DNA from: Megamerina dolium
Lineage: Eukaryota; Arthropoda; Insecta; Diptera; Megamerinidae
Direction of reading: 5' to 3'
Assembly: GCA_963854835.1 (NCBI GenBank)
Contig: OY978525.1
Span: 70,085,754-70,149,753, forward strand
DNA length: 64,000 bases
A model generated the notes under the pieces. That model searched no databases, was not told the DNA's origin, and saw only the letters and a list, made by a program, of their open reading frames with translations. How positions within the stretch are numbered: position 1 is the stretch's first letter; every line of letters starts with the position of its first letter. Positions 21,201 through 31,228 of this stretch are shown here, piece after piece. The position numbers and the translations under genes are program-made.

Positions 21201-21727
21201 CCGTACCTTGGAGGAATATTTGAGAAAAGTCGTAGATAAATACCAAAGAGACTGGGATGTACATATACCAATGTTCCTCATGGCATATCGATGCGCACAA
21301 CATGATACGACGGCTACTACACCGGCAATGGCAAAACGAGTTAAGACTGCCAGCTGATTTAAAATTTGGAGTTGTAACACCAACGAGATCAACCGAAGGA
21401 AATTATACTAGCGAAAAGAGGGAACAGTTGGATGAAGTACATCAGTTCATCAGAGAGCGGTCGCAGATGATAAGCGATAAGATGAAGGCCAGGTATGACT
21501 TGAAAGCAAATTCAAAAGGGTTCTATGAAGGAGAGCTTGTAATGCTTCATAATCCACAACGAAAGAAAGGCCTGTCCCCTAAACTACAGACTCATTGGGA
21601 AGGACCATATGAGATTATAGCAAAGATAAATGACGTAGTGTATCGTATTAAACGTGCCTGGAATAAAAGAGCAAAGTTTAAAGTAGTGCACTTGGAGCGA
21701 CTTGCGCCATATCGAGGGGAAGTATAA
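18149..21727 (+). pseudogene. pol: Gypsy pol polyprotein, copy B, two frameshifts
   Basis: Entered by -1 frameshift. Protease motif LDTGASHSIIK is at about 18288-18320. A single base missing near 18438 shifts the frame. The main frame 18430-21357 (975 aa) runs through RT (RFCVDYRKLND; YLDDIIVMG about residue 370), RNase H (VLDTDANGYGIGG about 517, TDH about 590), the integrase zinc finger (HHCC, about 750-800) and the catalytic D, D, E (MDIAGPF, HSDQG, VERFN, about 823-920). An 8-base deletion near 21335 ends it early. The integrase C-terminus continues in another frame to 21727. No chromodomain or env follows. Confidence 0.93.
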
Positions 21728-21730
21728 AAA

Positions 21731-21765
21731 CTTGTTCGGGACGAACAAGGTTAAGAGGAGGGCAG
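21731..21765 (+). other. Hairpin and polypurine tract (copy B)
   Basis: Stem CTTGTTCG/CGAACAAG (21731-21738, 21742-21749, loop GGA) starts three bases after the pol stop. The polypurine tract AAGAGGAGGGCAG (21753-21765) abuts the LTR. Confidence 0.75.
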
Positions 21766-22202
21766 TGTAACGAGTATCGATAGTTGATTACTCATCACTA
21801 TTGTGACTGACACTATTGGCAGCATCGAAACGAATGTCAACAAAAAGAAATGAGCGATAACCAGAACAAGCCAACGAGAAAGGAAGAGAAGAATCTCGAT
21901 AAAGGAAGATTCTGGGGTGTTGCCAACAGAGTATAAATAGAGCCAGTGTTGAGGAGGAAAATCAATCGAATACCGAACGTGACTGCGCAAACATCTATAC
22001 AGAGGCAAAAGTTGCTAGTACATTAAAGTGTTATTGTAAATAGTTGATTATAAACAGAGTTGATTGCAAATAGTGTTTATTAAATAAATTGTTGCTGTAT
22101 ATAGTTGTATAAAATAAGTGTTGCAGTTATTATTAACAGAATCCAGTGATCGAACAAGATAATTCAAATAGAATTAAACGCTCACAGAATAAAAACGTAA
22201 CA
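21766..22202 (+). repeat. 3' LTR of Gypsy copy B
   Basis: 437 bp, two differences from the 5' LTR. Confidence 0.97.
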
Positions 22203-22668
22203 ATAATATATTTCCTAAGTATATATACGAAAATTATGCAGAAAATTTAATACTTTTATAATTTTATGCATAAATTTTAATATAAATGCAACAATGCAGA
22301 AAAATCCATTCACCATTAATTCTCACAGGTAGAAAAATAGACTTTATAATAATACTAAACGTTTTCTGATTTTTCATAATTATAGAATTTTAGTGAAATA
22401 TGATGTAAAGCAGTAAAAGGTGTAACTGGTTTGTGTTTAGTTGGCATCTGTTTTATTATTTCGTAAAATTAATTGTGTTTTATTGCATATATAATATATT
22501 AATATATCACAACTACTTTTCATACCTTTTTACCATTACAATTTTAAGATTAAATGGTATGTGAAAAGGCAACGCTGACTAGTAACCAAAAATGACCAGA
22601 GAGTAAAGCAATAACAATAGGTGGTGAGCTCACGGATAGAATGCGTATAAAAAAATACAAATACATAA
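22203..22668 (+). repeat. Right part of family R copy 2
   Basis: Continues the copy interrupted by Gypsy B. Matches 14200-14640 (AAATGCAACAATGCAG, GCAGTAAAA..GT..CTGGTTTGTG, CGGATAGAATGCGT). Ends where a small MITE begins. Confidence 0.75.
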
Positions 22669-22782
22669 TAGCCTAGACAGACGGCAGCCTAATTCCGGAT
22701 TACCGGCGCACTTAATCCGAATAAAATATTAACCTGACAGACGGCAGTATTGCGGATTAACTAAAGCCGTCTGGCTAGGCTA
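22669..22782. mobile_element. Small MITE-like foldback element
   Basis: About 114 bp with inverted ends: TAGCCTAGACAGACGGC against TAGCCTAGCCAGACGGC, 16 of 17 matching. The motif GACAGACGGCAG occurs twice inside (22676 and 22736 regions), plus inverted GGATTA-type blocks. More GC-rich than its surroundings. No coding capacity. The superfamily cannot be decided because the target duplication is ambiguous (TA or ATAAT-like). Confidence 0.7.
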
Positions 22783-23677
22783 TAATGCTCTAATTCTGTA
22801 TATTTAGATATGCTGTTTATATGCTTTTTTGTAGTATTATTTCGTAAAAGGAAGAAAAATATATTAATTGAATTATTGAATAAAAAAATTTTAAATCAAA
22901 TTATTATTGTCAAATAATTGTAAAAGGCTATTTTATTAACCGTAAATAGGCATTACTTTCAGTGATCACTGCGTGGAGCTATAGTTCGGTGGTATAAAGG
23001 GATAGTTTCTTTAAAAAAGCACCCCATTGAAAAGTTACGGCTTGTTTAACAATACGTAGGATACGTAAGCATGACAGTTCCGTTTTTAAATCTTTATTTG
23101 AACGTCTAATATCACCCAAACCCTTTGTTTCAGACAACCACCCTCTAATTTTTTGCAAAAAACAATGAACCTTTTCATTAAAAAATCGTTGCCCTTCTTG
23201 TTCATCGAAATTTTTCATTTTCTTATGAAAAGAATCAAAATGGCTTTTAATAAATATTCCCCGTTTTTTTAATGACTTACAACTCCTGCTGAGCGGATTT
23301 TTCAGCAATTTCGCAATAAGCACTAAATTACTCATGCAAGAGTAATGAAACTACGCGAGGGAATAATTGTGTTTACTTCATTCTACATCTCGGTGGTCTT
23401 ATGGCCCACCATTTCTGCTGCAAGATGAGCGTGCTTGGCCGTCTGAGGATGCGATGTCCAATCACCGAGAGGAAGCAGATAAGGAACTTCGTTCTAAATA
23501 CGCCCGAGAATGGAGGCAGGATGGAGGGCATATATCTGGGAGTAGATGGTGAGGTTAGATGCGTTGACGTACATACTGAAGCGACTTACCGTATCCAAAT
23601 TGGCTGTTATGGACGTTGATGGTGGTGAATCTTGTAGATTCACGAGGGTAGGGATGTTGGCAACCCGATTTATGTAT
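22783..23677. other. Unassigned region between Gypsy copies B and C
   Basis: Contains one modest minus-strand frame (22979-23335, listed separately) and a GC-richer block at 23390-23640 with no recognised product. No repeats to other parts of the window were noticed. Confidence 0.45.
22979..23335 (-). CDS. Unrecognised 118-aa ORF, possibly a transposon-derived fragment
   Basis: I do not recognise this protein with confidence. It is Lys/Phe-rich with the stretch SHFDSFHKKMKNFDEQEGQR. That wording loosely recalls the H-SH..F..N..EEQGERFHQD segment of an abundant insect mobile-element protein, but the match is weak. There is no signal peptide or membrane segment. It could equally be a chance frame in AT-rich DNA. 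It lies between two Gypsy copies. Confidence 0.25.
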   Translation of the reverse strand: MSNLVLIAKLLKNPLSRSCKSLKKRGIFIKSHFDSFHKKMKNFDEQEGQRFFNEKVHCFLQKIRGWLSETKGLGDIRRSNKDLKTELSCLRILRIVKQAVTFQWGAFLKKLSLYTTEL

Positions 23678-24114
23678 TGTTACGTTTTTATTCTGTGAGC
23701 GTTTAATTCTATTTGAATTACCTTGTTCGATCACTGGATTCTGTTAATAATAACTGCAACACTTATTCTATGCAACTATATACAGCAACAATTTATTTAT
23801 TAAACTCTATTTACAATCAACTCTGTTTATAATCAACTATTTACAATAACACTTTAATGTACTAGCAACTTTTGCCTCTGTATAGATGTTTGCGCAGTCA
23901 CGTTCGGAATTCGATTGATTGTCACTTCTTAACACTGGCTCTATTTATACTCTGTTGGCAACACCCCAAAATCTTCTTTTATCGAGATTCTTCTCTTCCT
24001 TTCTCGTTGGCTTGTTCTGGTTATCGCTTATTTCTTTTTGTTGACATTCATGTCGATGCTGCCAATAGTGTCAGTCACAATAGTGTCAGTAACCAACTAT
24101 CGATACTCGTTACA
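23678..24114 (-). repeat. 3' LTR of Gypsy copy C (B-type)
   Basis: 437 bp, reverse orientation, TGTTACG...CGTTACA on the plus strand. Confidence 0.95.
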
Positions 24115-24149
24115 CTGCCCTCCTCTTAACCTTGTTCGTCCCGAACAAG
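24115..24149 (-). other. Polypurine tract and hairpin (copy C)
   Basis: The complement of AAGAGGAGGGCAG (24115-24127) and the 8-bp stem CTTGTTCG/CGAACAAG (24131-24138, 24142-24149) are both conserved. Confidence 0.75.
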
Positions 24150-24152
24150 TTT

Positions 24153-27100
24153 TTATACTTCCCCTCGATATGGCGCAAGTCGCTCCAAGTGCACTACTTT
24201 AAACTTTGCTCTTTTATTCCAGGCACGTTGAATACGATACACTACGTCATTTATCTTTGCTATAATCTCATATGGTCCTTCCCAATGAGTCTGCAGTTTA
24301 GGGGACAGGCCTTTCTTTCGTTGTGGATTATGAAGCATTACAAGCTCTCCTTCATAGAACCCTTTTGAATTTGCTTTCAAGTCATACCTGGCCTTCATCT
24401 TATCGTTTATCATCTGCGACCGCTCTCTGATGAACTGATGTACTTCATTCAACTATTCCCGCTTTTCGCTAGTATAATTACCTTCGGTTGATCTCGTTGG
24501 TGTTACGACTCCAAATTTTAAATCAGCTGGCAGTCTTAACTCGTTTCCAAAAATTGCCATTGCCGGTGTAGTAGCCGTCGTATCATGTTGTGCGCATCGA
24601 TATGCCATGAGGATCATTGGTATATGTACATCCCAGTCTCTTTGATATTTATCTACGACTTTTCTCAAATATTCCTCCAAGGTACGGTTAAATCGTTCTA
24701 CCATGCCATCAGATTGTGGATGCAAAGGTGTTGTACGAGTTTTGTATATACCAAGCATACGGCATATCTCTTGGAATAAAACTGATTCGAAATTTCGACC
24801 TTGATCTGAGTGTAACTCCATCGGTACACCAAAACGAGTAATCCATTGGTTGACGAATACATCCGCAACTGTACTAGCTTCTTGATTTGGAATAGGGTAT
24901 ACTTCAGGCAATTTACTGAAGTAATCTATGACCACCAGAACATACTTGTTTCCTGCGTTGCTTATTGGAAATGTTCCAGCTATGTCCATAGCAATTCGCT
25001 CGAGCACCCACGGTGTATTGGTGCATCTTACCACGACTTTTCTTAGTGGAACCTTTGGCCATTGCACATTGCTTACACTTCCGAATCCAATCAGCGACAT
25101 GGTCATGACATCCAACCCAATAAAATCGTTTCTTTATTTTCTCGACGGTTTTGGTGATTCCCAAATGCCCTCCACTGGAGGCATTGTCATACTCAGCTAT
25201 CACTCCATTTATTCTTGCCTTGGGTACCACTAGAAGATCATAAGTGATTTTTCCATCTTCACTTTCCCATATTCGGAATAAACATCCGTCTCGTAAGTGC
25301 AGGCTTTGCCACTGCGCCCAGTATGCCTTTGCTATTGGACTCTCATTAGCCATTTCTTGCCAATCTGGACGTATGCCCTGCTCCTTGTATTCCATAATCT
25401 TTACGAGATCTGGGTCGTTCCGCTGATCTTCTTGTACTCGTTCGGTGGTCCATGACTCCTCCGGCAATATATTCGTAAGTCGTATGTCGACAATGTGCTC
25501 CTTGCTTTCCACTCGAGAACAATGTTTACATTCCATTTTGCAAGGACGACGAGATAGAGCATCCGCGTTGCCGTAATGTCCTCCTTTACGATGTTCGATG
25601 GTAAAATCATAACTCTGCAGCCTTTCAATCCAGCGCGCCAATTGTCCTTCTGGGTTTTTAAATTGTAATAACCACCTTAGCGTTGCGTGATCAGTTCGTA
25701 GATGAAATGACTGACCGTACAAGTATTTATGGAAATACTTTACACATTCCAGTATTGCGAGCAACTCTCTTCGAATGACACAGTAGTTTTTTCTGGCTTC
25801 GACAGGATTTTACTGTAGTATGCTATTACTTTTTCTTGTCCATCTATGATCTGAGAGAGCACACCACCTATTCCATAGCCACTCGCATCTGTGTCCAACA
25901 CAAACTTTTAACCAGGTACTGGATACGCTAATATTGGTGAAGAACAGAGTTTTTCTTTCAGCTGTTCGAATGCTTTCAGTTGGTCTTCGCCCCATACAAA
26001 TGGTTTGTTCTTTCTTGTTAACTCATGCACACTGCTGGCGATGTTTGCAAATCCAGGAACAAATCGTCTATAGTAAGGGCATAAGCCTAGGAAGCTTCTT
26101 AACTCGTGAAGATTCGACGGAATAGGCCATTCTTGTACTGCTGCTACTTTCTCCTCGTCGGTATGTACCCCGTCTGTTGTTACTTTATGACCAAGATATT
26201 TAACTTCTTGCCTGAAGAGTGAACACTTTTTCATATTCAGTTTAAGCCCTGCTGATTGTATACGCTCAAATACTTCTTTCAGCTTTTCCAGGTGGTCGTT
26301 AAAATCTTTTCCCATCACGATAATGTCATCGAGGTACACCAAGCACGTTTTCCAGTGTAGTCCTCTGAGTACACGCTCCATTAGACGTTCGAAAGTAGCT
26401 GGCGCATTACGTAAACCAAATGGCATGACTGTAAATTGCCATAGACCATCGCCAATACTGAAAGCTGTTTTCTCCTTGTCTTCCTTATCAAGTTCCACTT
26501 GCCAGTAAATACGTTGCAAATCAAGAGTTGAGAACCACTTCGCACCAGATAGTGTGTCCAGAGTGTCATTGATTCTTGGCAGTGGATAGCTGTCTTTTTT
26601 CGTAATATCATTCAGCTTTCTGTAATCCACACAGAATCGAGTACTTCCATCCTTCTTCTTTACCAGCACAACTGGTGAACTCCATGAACTCGCTGATGGT
26701 TCAATAACACCTTGTTTCTGCATATCGGAAATCAGCTTACTGGCTTCGTCACTTTTAGCCAATGGAACTCGTCGTGGTGTTTGACGAATTGGTCTAGAAT
26801 CACCGGTGTCAATGTGATGCTTCACGATGGTTGTTCATCCTCCAGTTTTTCCATTTGAAGAAAAGATTAAACTATACTTCTCCAATAGTTGTAGAGCCTT
26901 TTCTTTTTGCTGGTTGGTAAGCACACCTGCCCATTCTTCCATCTGCGCTTTTAATTCTGCTCTATCAGTTCCTGATCTTCCACTTTTTATCGACGAACCC
27001 TTTTCTCAGTCTACTACGGCAGTAACTTCCTGGCAATGACCAATCACCATTCCTTTCTTCACAACTGTAGATGTATTAGTTGGATTTAATATACGCACCG

Positions 27101-27593
27101 GTACTATTCCATTTTCTTTAGGTTCTACTAACGTCCTACCAAGTATGATGTTTTTATTTTGTATTTCTTTATCTGCTTCCACTAACCACAACTTGCCTGT
27201 CCCATAATCCACATTTATCTGTGCCCAAATCACCGCTTCTGATTTTGCTGGAGCCTCTTGGCGTTGACATGCCAGTACTCGTTTGATGTTGCCACTCCGC
27301 TTGTAACCGATGTTCAATGGTAATTCGACATTTGCATAACGTAGTATCCGTTGATTTAAATGTAACGTAAATCCGTTGTCAATCATAAAATCAACACCAA
27401 TTATTACGTCATCGATGATGTCGGCTCTTGATTATCGAATGTGATGCACCAGTATCCAGGGTTAACATGAATTCCATATTGTCCAATTTTCCATCAAGAG
27501 TCAAACTGCTTGGCACACGCTGTAGTTGTGAAATGTGAATGATGGGGCAACCCACTGTTGGAGTCAGTTCACGCCCCGCTGAACTAACTCGAC
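24153..27593 (-). pseudogene. pol: Gypsy pol, copy C, several lesions
   Basis: On the minus strand the protease starts LDTGASHSII, but about 140 bases of its centre are deleted at 27425-27430. RT with YLDDIIVMG and RNase H follow in 26825-25764. A TAA replaces a Gln codon near 25908 and a base is missing near 25788. Integrase is in 25764-24453 with a short deletion near 25010 that changes frame. A TAG near 24450 precedes the C-terminal 99 residues (24452-24153). All catalytic motifs can still be recognised, so decay is modest, but no polyprotein can be made. Confidence 0.92.
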
Positions 27594-27603
27594 TTAGTTT
27601 AAC
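27544..27603 (-). promoter_or_regulatory. -1 ribosomal frameshift signal, copy C
   Basis: The complement of GTTAAAC lies at 27597-27603, then the gag stop (27594-27596). The hairpin occupies 27561-27590. One base change against copies A/B in the first strand (GAGTTAGTTCA) gives a U-G wobble, so the stem still pairs. The GCCCC partner for the loop is kept (27544-27548 on the plus strand as GGGGC). Confidence 0.8.
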
Positions 27604-28922
27604 GATGGATTTGTGTTATTGGAGCGATCGCTATACACCTTATTCTCCTTCTTTTGTGTTCCTGGAGAATTGGATCTTGTTCGCTTTCGTCGTAAACAGC
27701 AGTCACGCGCCATGTGTCCTGGTTTGTCGCAAATAAAGCACTTACCAGTAAATTTGTTTTCGCGTCGACCTGTTGTTCTTCCTTCCGGCTGAACTACTGA
27801 TTTTACTGCCTGACGCACTGCTTCAACCAGATCTGCTGTTTCTGTTTCTAGTTGGCGTACCCGTGGCATTGGTCGACACATGAAACTGGCGGCTTCAAAC
27901 GTCAAGGCACTACTGACTGTTTCGGCATAACTATTCCTTGGTGACATGACTAGGGCACGCTTTGTCTCTCCATCACGTATGCCATCTATGAAAGATTCTA
28001 TTTTGATTTTTTCGACGAACTCTTCTGAATTACCGGAGAACACTAGATGACATAAGCGCTCAATATCGGAAGCGGATTCCTGAAGGCTCACATTACTCCG
28101 TTGCACTCGCGATCTCAATTCCACTCGATGTAATTGACTCTTGTATTCATTTCCATACTTTCGCTGGAGTGTGTCCATCAGTGATTGATAGCTACCACGA
28201 TCTTTCTCTGGAATCATCTGTAACACCTCGGAAGCATTACCTTTTAATGCGACTATTAAAGCAGCAGTCTTGTCGCTATCATCCCATTGATTCTTCGAAG
28301 CTGTTGTCTCGAATTGAAGCTTGAAGATATTGAATGGCGTGCTTCCGTCAAATGTTGGTGGCTTTAGTTTGATTGTACTTGAATCTCTAATCACTGATGT
28401 GGCTGGTCCATTTATTTTTAGTTGACTGAGTTCGTGCTGTAATTTCTCGAACTTATCTTCCAAGTCATCTACATGTTCCTTCAGATCCATGACTTTTTCA
28501 TTAATGGTTCCGGAAATTTCCTGAAATCTAATCTCAATTCCTTTTTGTAGATTTTCGATGACGTGTTCTTGTCGAGCCGAACCTTCTTGAATTTCCATAC
28601 GCAATTCAGCCGAATGTTCTTGAAGCTTGGAGTCAATGCGAGACACATTTTCTTGTAGCTGTTGTTGCTGCTGTTGCATCATGGTTTTCCTGAACTCCAT
28701 GAGTTGACCACTCGAATCTATTTTGATCTCTTCCTCAGCGTGCACAACTGCTTGTATATCGGCTTCCTCAAAGAACTCATGTTCTTCTACATTAATTCCC
28801 TTAGCCTCCATAGCTTGCCTCAGCCTCACCAGCAGTTCCGCCTTTGCCCCTGATGACGATAGATTCATCTCTACCAACAGCTTTTTAAGCTGGTCCACTT
28901 TTGGTTGGTCAATTTTCGCCAT
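27594..28922 (-). CDS. gag: Gypsy gag polyprotein, copy C, intact
   Basis: 442 aa starting MAKIDQPKVDQLKKL, with the same parts as copy B: SAP-like N-terminus (here Gln-Pro replaces Gln-Leu at residues 6-7, which may weaken the first helix), heptad-rich segment, gag core, CCHC knuckle (CFICDKPGHMARDCC) and basic tail. The heptad-rich segment is shorter than in copy B by about 29 residues, because units of the HSAELRMEIQE/ASRIDSKLQ type are fewer. It ends Leu-Asn-stop at the frameshift site. It could still make particles in trans. Confidence 0.93.
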   Translation of the reverse strand: MAKIDQPKVDQLKKLLVEMNLSSSGAKAELLVRLRQAMEAKGINVEEHEFFEEADIQAVVHAEEEIKIDSSGQLMEFRKTMMQQQQQQLQENVSRIDSKLQEHSAELRMEIQEGSARQEHVIENLQKGIEIRFQEISGTINEKVMDLKEHVDDLEDKFEKLQHELSQLKINGPATSVIRDSSTIKLKPPTFDGSTPFNIFKLQFETTASKNQWDDSDKTAALIVALKGNASEVLQMIPEKDRGSYQSLMDTLQRKYGNEYKSQLHRVELRSRVQRSNVSLQESASDIERLCHLVFSGNSEEFVEKIKIESFIDGIRDGETKRALVMSPRNSYAETVSSALTFEAASFMCRPMPRVRQLETETADLVEAVRQAVKSVVQPEGRTTGRRENKFTGKCFICDKPGHMARDCCLRRKRTRSNSPGTQKKENKVYSDRSNNTNPSLN

Positions 28923-28929
28923 CTTTACA

Positions 28930-28949
28930 GAATCCCACTTCTGACACCA
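28930..28949 (-). other. Primer binding site, tRNA-Leu type (copy C)
   Basis: Complement of TGGTGTCAGAAGTGGGATTC, two bases from the 5' LTR. Confidence 0.85.
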
Positions 28950-28951
28950 AT

Positions 28952-29389
28952 TGTTACGTTTTTATTCTGTGAGCGTTTAATTCTATTTGAATTACCTTGT
29001 TCGATCACTGGATTCTGTTAATAATAACTGCAACACTTATTTTATGCAACTATATACAGCAACAATTTATTTAATAATCTCTATTTACAATCAACTCTGC
29101 TTACAATCAACTATTTACAATAACACTTAAATGTACTTGCAACTTTTGCCTCTGTATCGATGTCTCTGCAATCACGTTCGGGATCAAATTGATTTTCACT
29201 TCTCAACATTGGCTCTATTTATACTCTGTTGGCAACACCCCAGAATCTTCCCTTATCGAGATTCTTCTCTTCCTTTCTCGTTGGCTTGTTCTGGTTATCG
29301 TTTATTTCTTTTTGTTGACATTCGTTTCGATGCTGCCAATAGTGTCAGTCACAATAGTGATGAGTAACCAACTATCGATACTCGTTACA
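28952..29389 (-). repeat. 5' LTR of Gypsy copy C (A-type)
   Basis: 438 bp, reverse orientation. Closer in diagnostic sites to copy A and the solo LTR at 13728-14165 than to its own partner LTR. Confidence 0.95.
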
Positions 29390-29794
29390 GAATTATATTT
29401 TTATGTATTATGTTTCACTTTATGTATATGGATTTCAATTTCTGTTGTTATTATTCTTTGTGTTGATGGGGTGCGCATATAAATGTCAACTGACATATTC
29501 ATAGTTTCTATCCTATAGTGGTATGGCACAATACTTGATTGTGCTTGTCTTGTTTGTTCTTTCTTATTAAGTGAAAGGTGTACTTGGCACATTTGTGCGC
29601 AACCTCCATCAATATGTATTATTTTTTGTGCATACCGCAGTGTGTATTTGTGCGCGATCAAATTTGTGTTTGAGCATGCATAATCGTAGTTATGAGCTCA
29701 AAGTTGAATTCAGCCGCCCGCCAACGAAAGAAGAGACAACAAACCGCGTTACGTATTTTATCGTATGTAGTTTAAGTTGAAAAAATAAAAATAA
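29390..29794. other. Unassigned stretch
   Basis: No gene or repeat recognised. Confidence 0.5.
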
Positions 29795-30412
<618 letters not shown>

Positions 30413-30599
30413 TTATTTTTTTATTTTATATATATTGTATACCTACTGTATTTATTATCTTTTGAATATATATCTGGTTTATTTCTAGATACGCGATTCA
30501 CTTGCGTTAAAGTCGCGTACAAGCAGGTCGACGACAATGACTAACGGGTTAAACTAGAGGTAAATATCAGATGTAATAAAAAGAAATCCATTATTTTTC

Positions 30600-30925
30600 C
30601 ATTAGATGGCTTTAGTCATCAGTACTGTTTGAGCACGCCTGAAAATGTGAATAGTGTTTAAAGTCCTGATACTGTAACAGCCGATTACGTGCTATGTTGG
30701 TTTCGTCGATTCCGTTCTGGTAAATTTGATGTCAAAGATACACCACGTTCTGAAAGGCCAGTTGACGAAAATATCGATAAAATAATGGAAATCATCAAGT
30801 CTGACTGTTATGTAAGCACTGTTTCGATGTATGGGAGACACACGAGTTAACGCAAAAAAACCTCATGGACCGAATTTCCATCTGCTAATCGCTGATGAAT
30901 GAAAGCATCTAACTATGTTAAATGA
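30600..30925 (+). pseudogene. mariner transposase N-terminal scrap
   Basis: Translation contains WFRRFRSGKFDVKDTPRSER, the hallmark of the mariner DNA-binding region. After an internal deletion, VWETHELTQKNLMDRISIC appears, a segment found just before the first catalytic aspartate. No catalytic domain follows. The stop within and the truncation make it a fossil. Confidence 0.8.
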
Positions 30926-31219
30926 AACCTTCAATTTAATTTAATTTTTACTATGCATATCAAGATAATAAGTATAAAAATGATGAGGAATTATATATAG
31001 GTAACGACGAATGTTATTCATTTACATACATTTTATTTTTACTTTGAATGTTAACTTCATTATATTTGCAAAATCTTGAGTGTTTTCAAGAAAAAAAAAA
31101 GTACAATGATTTTGGGGGAGCGCGCTACAACAACAATGCCACTTTATAGAATTTACCGCAATAATGATACGCGCTTCTTGACGGTTGTACATAATCTCCT
31201 TTTTATTTTTATAATTAGG
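30926..31219. other. Unassigned AT-rich stretch
   Basis: Nothing recognised. The last bases contain TTTACTTTA (31220-31228), a possible target duplication of the next element, repeated at 33926-33934. Confidence 0.4.
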
Positions 31220-31228
31220 TTTACTTTA

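Larger units (their letters stand above)
16271..22202 (+). mobile_element. Ty3/Gypsy LTR retrotransposon, copy B (youngest)
   Basis: 5932 bp with 437-bp LTRs that differ at only two positions seen on full comparison (A/C at 16328 against 21823, and T/C in GATTG[T/C]AAAT). Target duplication is ATAA (16267-16270, 22203-22206). Gag is intact. Pol is disrupted by a one-base loss in the protease and an 8-base deletion near 21335. It inserted into a copy of family R. LTR identity argues for recent insertion, with the pol lesions either very new or inherited from a defective master copied in trans. Confidence 0.97.
23678..29389 (-). mobile_element. Ty3/Gypsy LTR retrotransposon, copy C, minus strand, mismatched LTRs
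   Basis: Full element in reverse: 5' LTR at 28952-29389, primer site, intact gag, broken pol, polypurine tract (complement at 24115-24127), 3' LTR at 23678-24114. The flanks are GTAT on the left and GAAT on the right, not identical. The two LTRs differ at many sites. The 3' LTR is like copy B's in its diagnostic part (CATCTATACAGAGG, TTGCTAGTACA on the element strand), while the 5' LTR is like copy A's (CATCGATACAGAGG or similar, TTGCAAGTACA). Confidence 0.95.

Noticed and set aside
19293..21392. Open frames antisense to Gypsy pol
   Set aside because: They recur at the same place in all three copies as mirror images of the conserved pol codons and have no recognisable product.
21257..21727. 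Separate 156-aa gene after Gypsy B pol
   Set aside because: It is the C-terminal integrase part of pol, displaced by an 8-base deletion, with a chance upstream ATG.
23390..23640. Possible reverse transcriptase fragment on the minus strand
   Set aside because: Base composition stands out, but no frame gave a recognisable RT motif.
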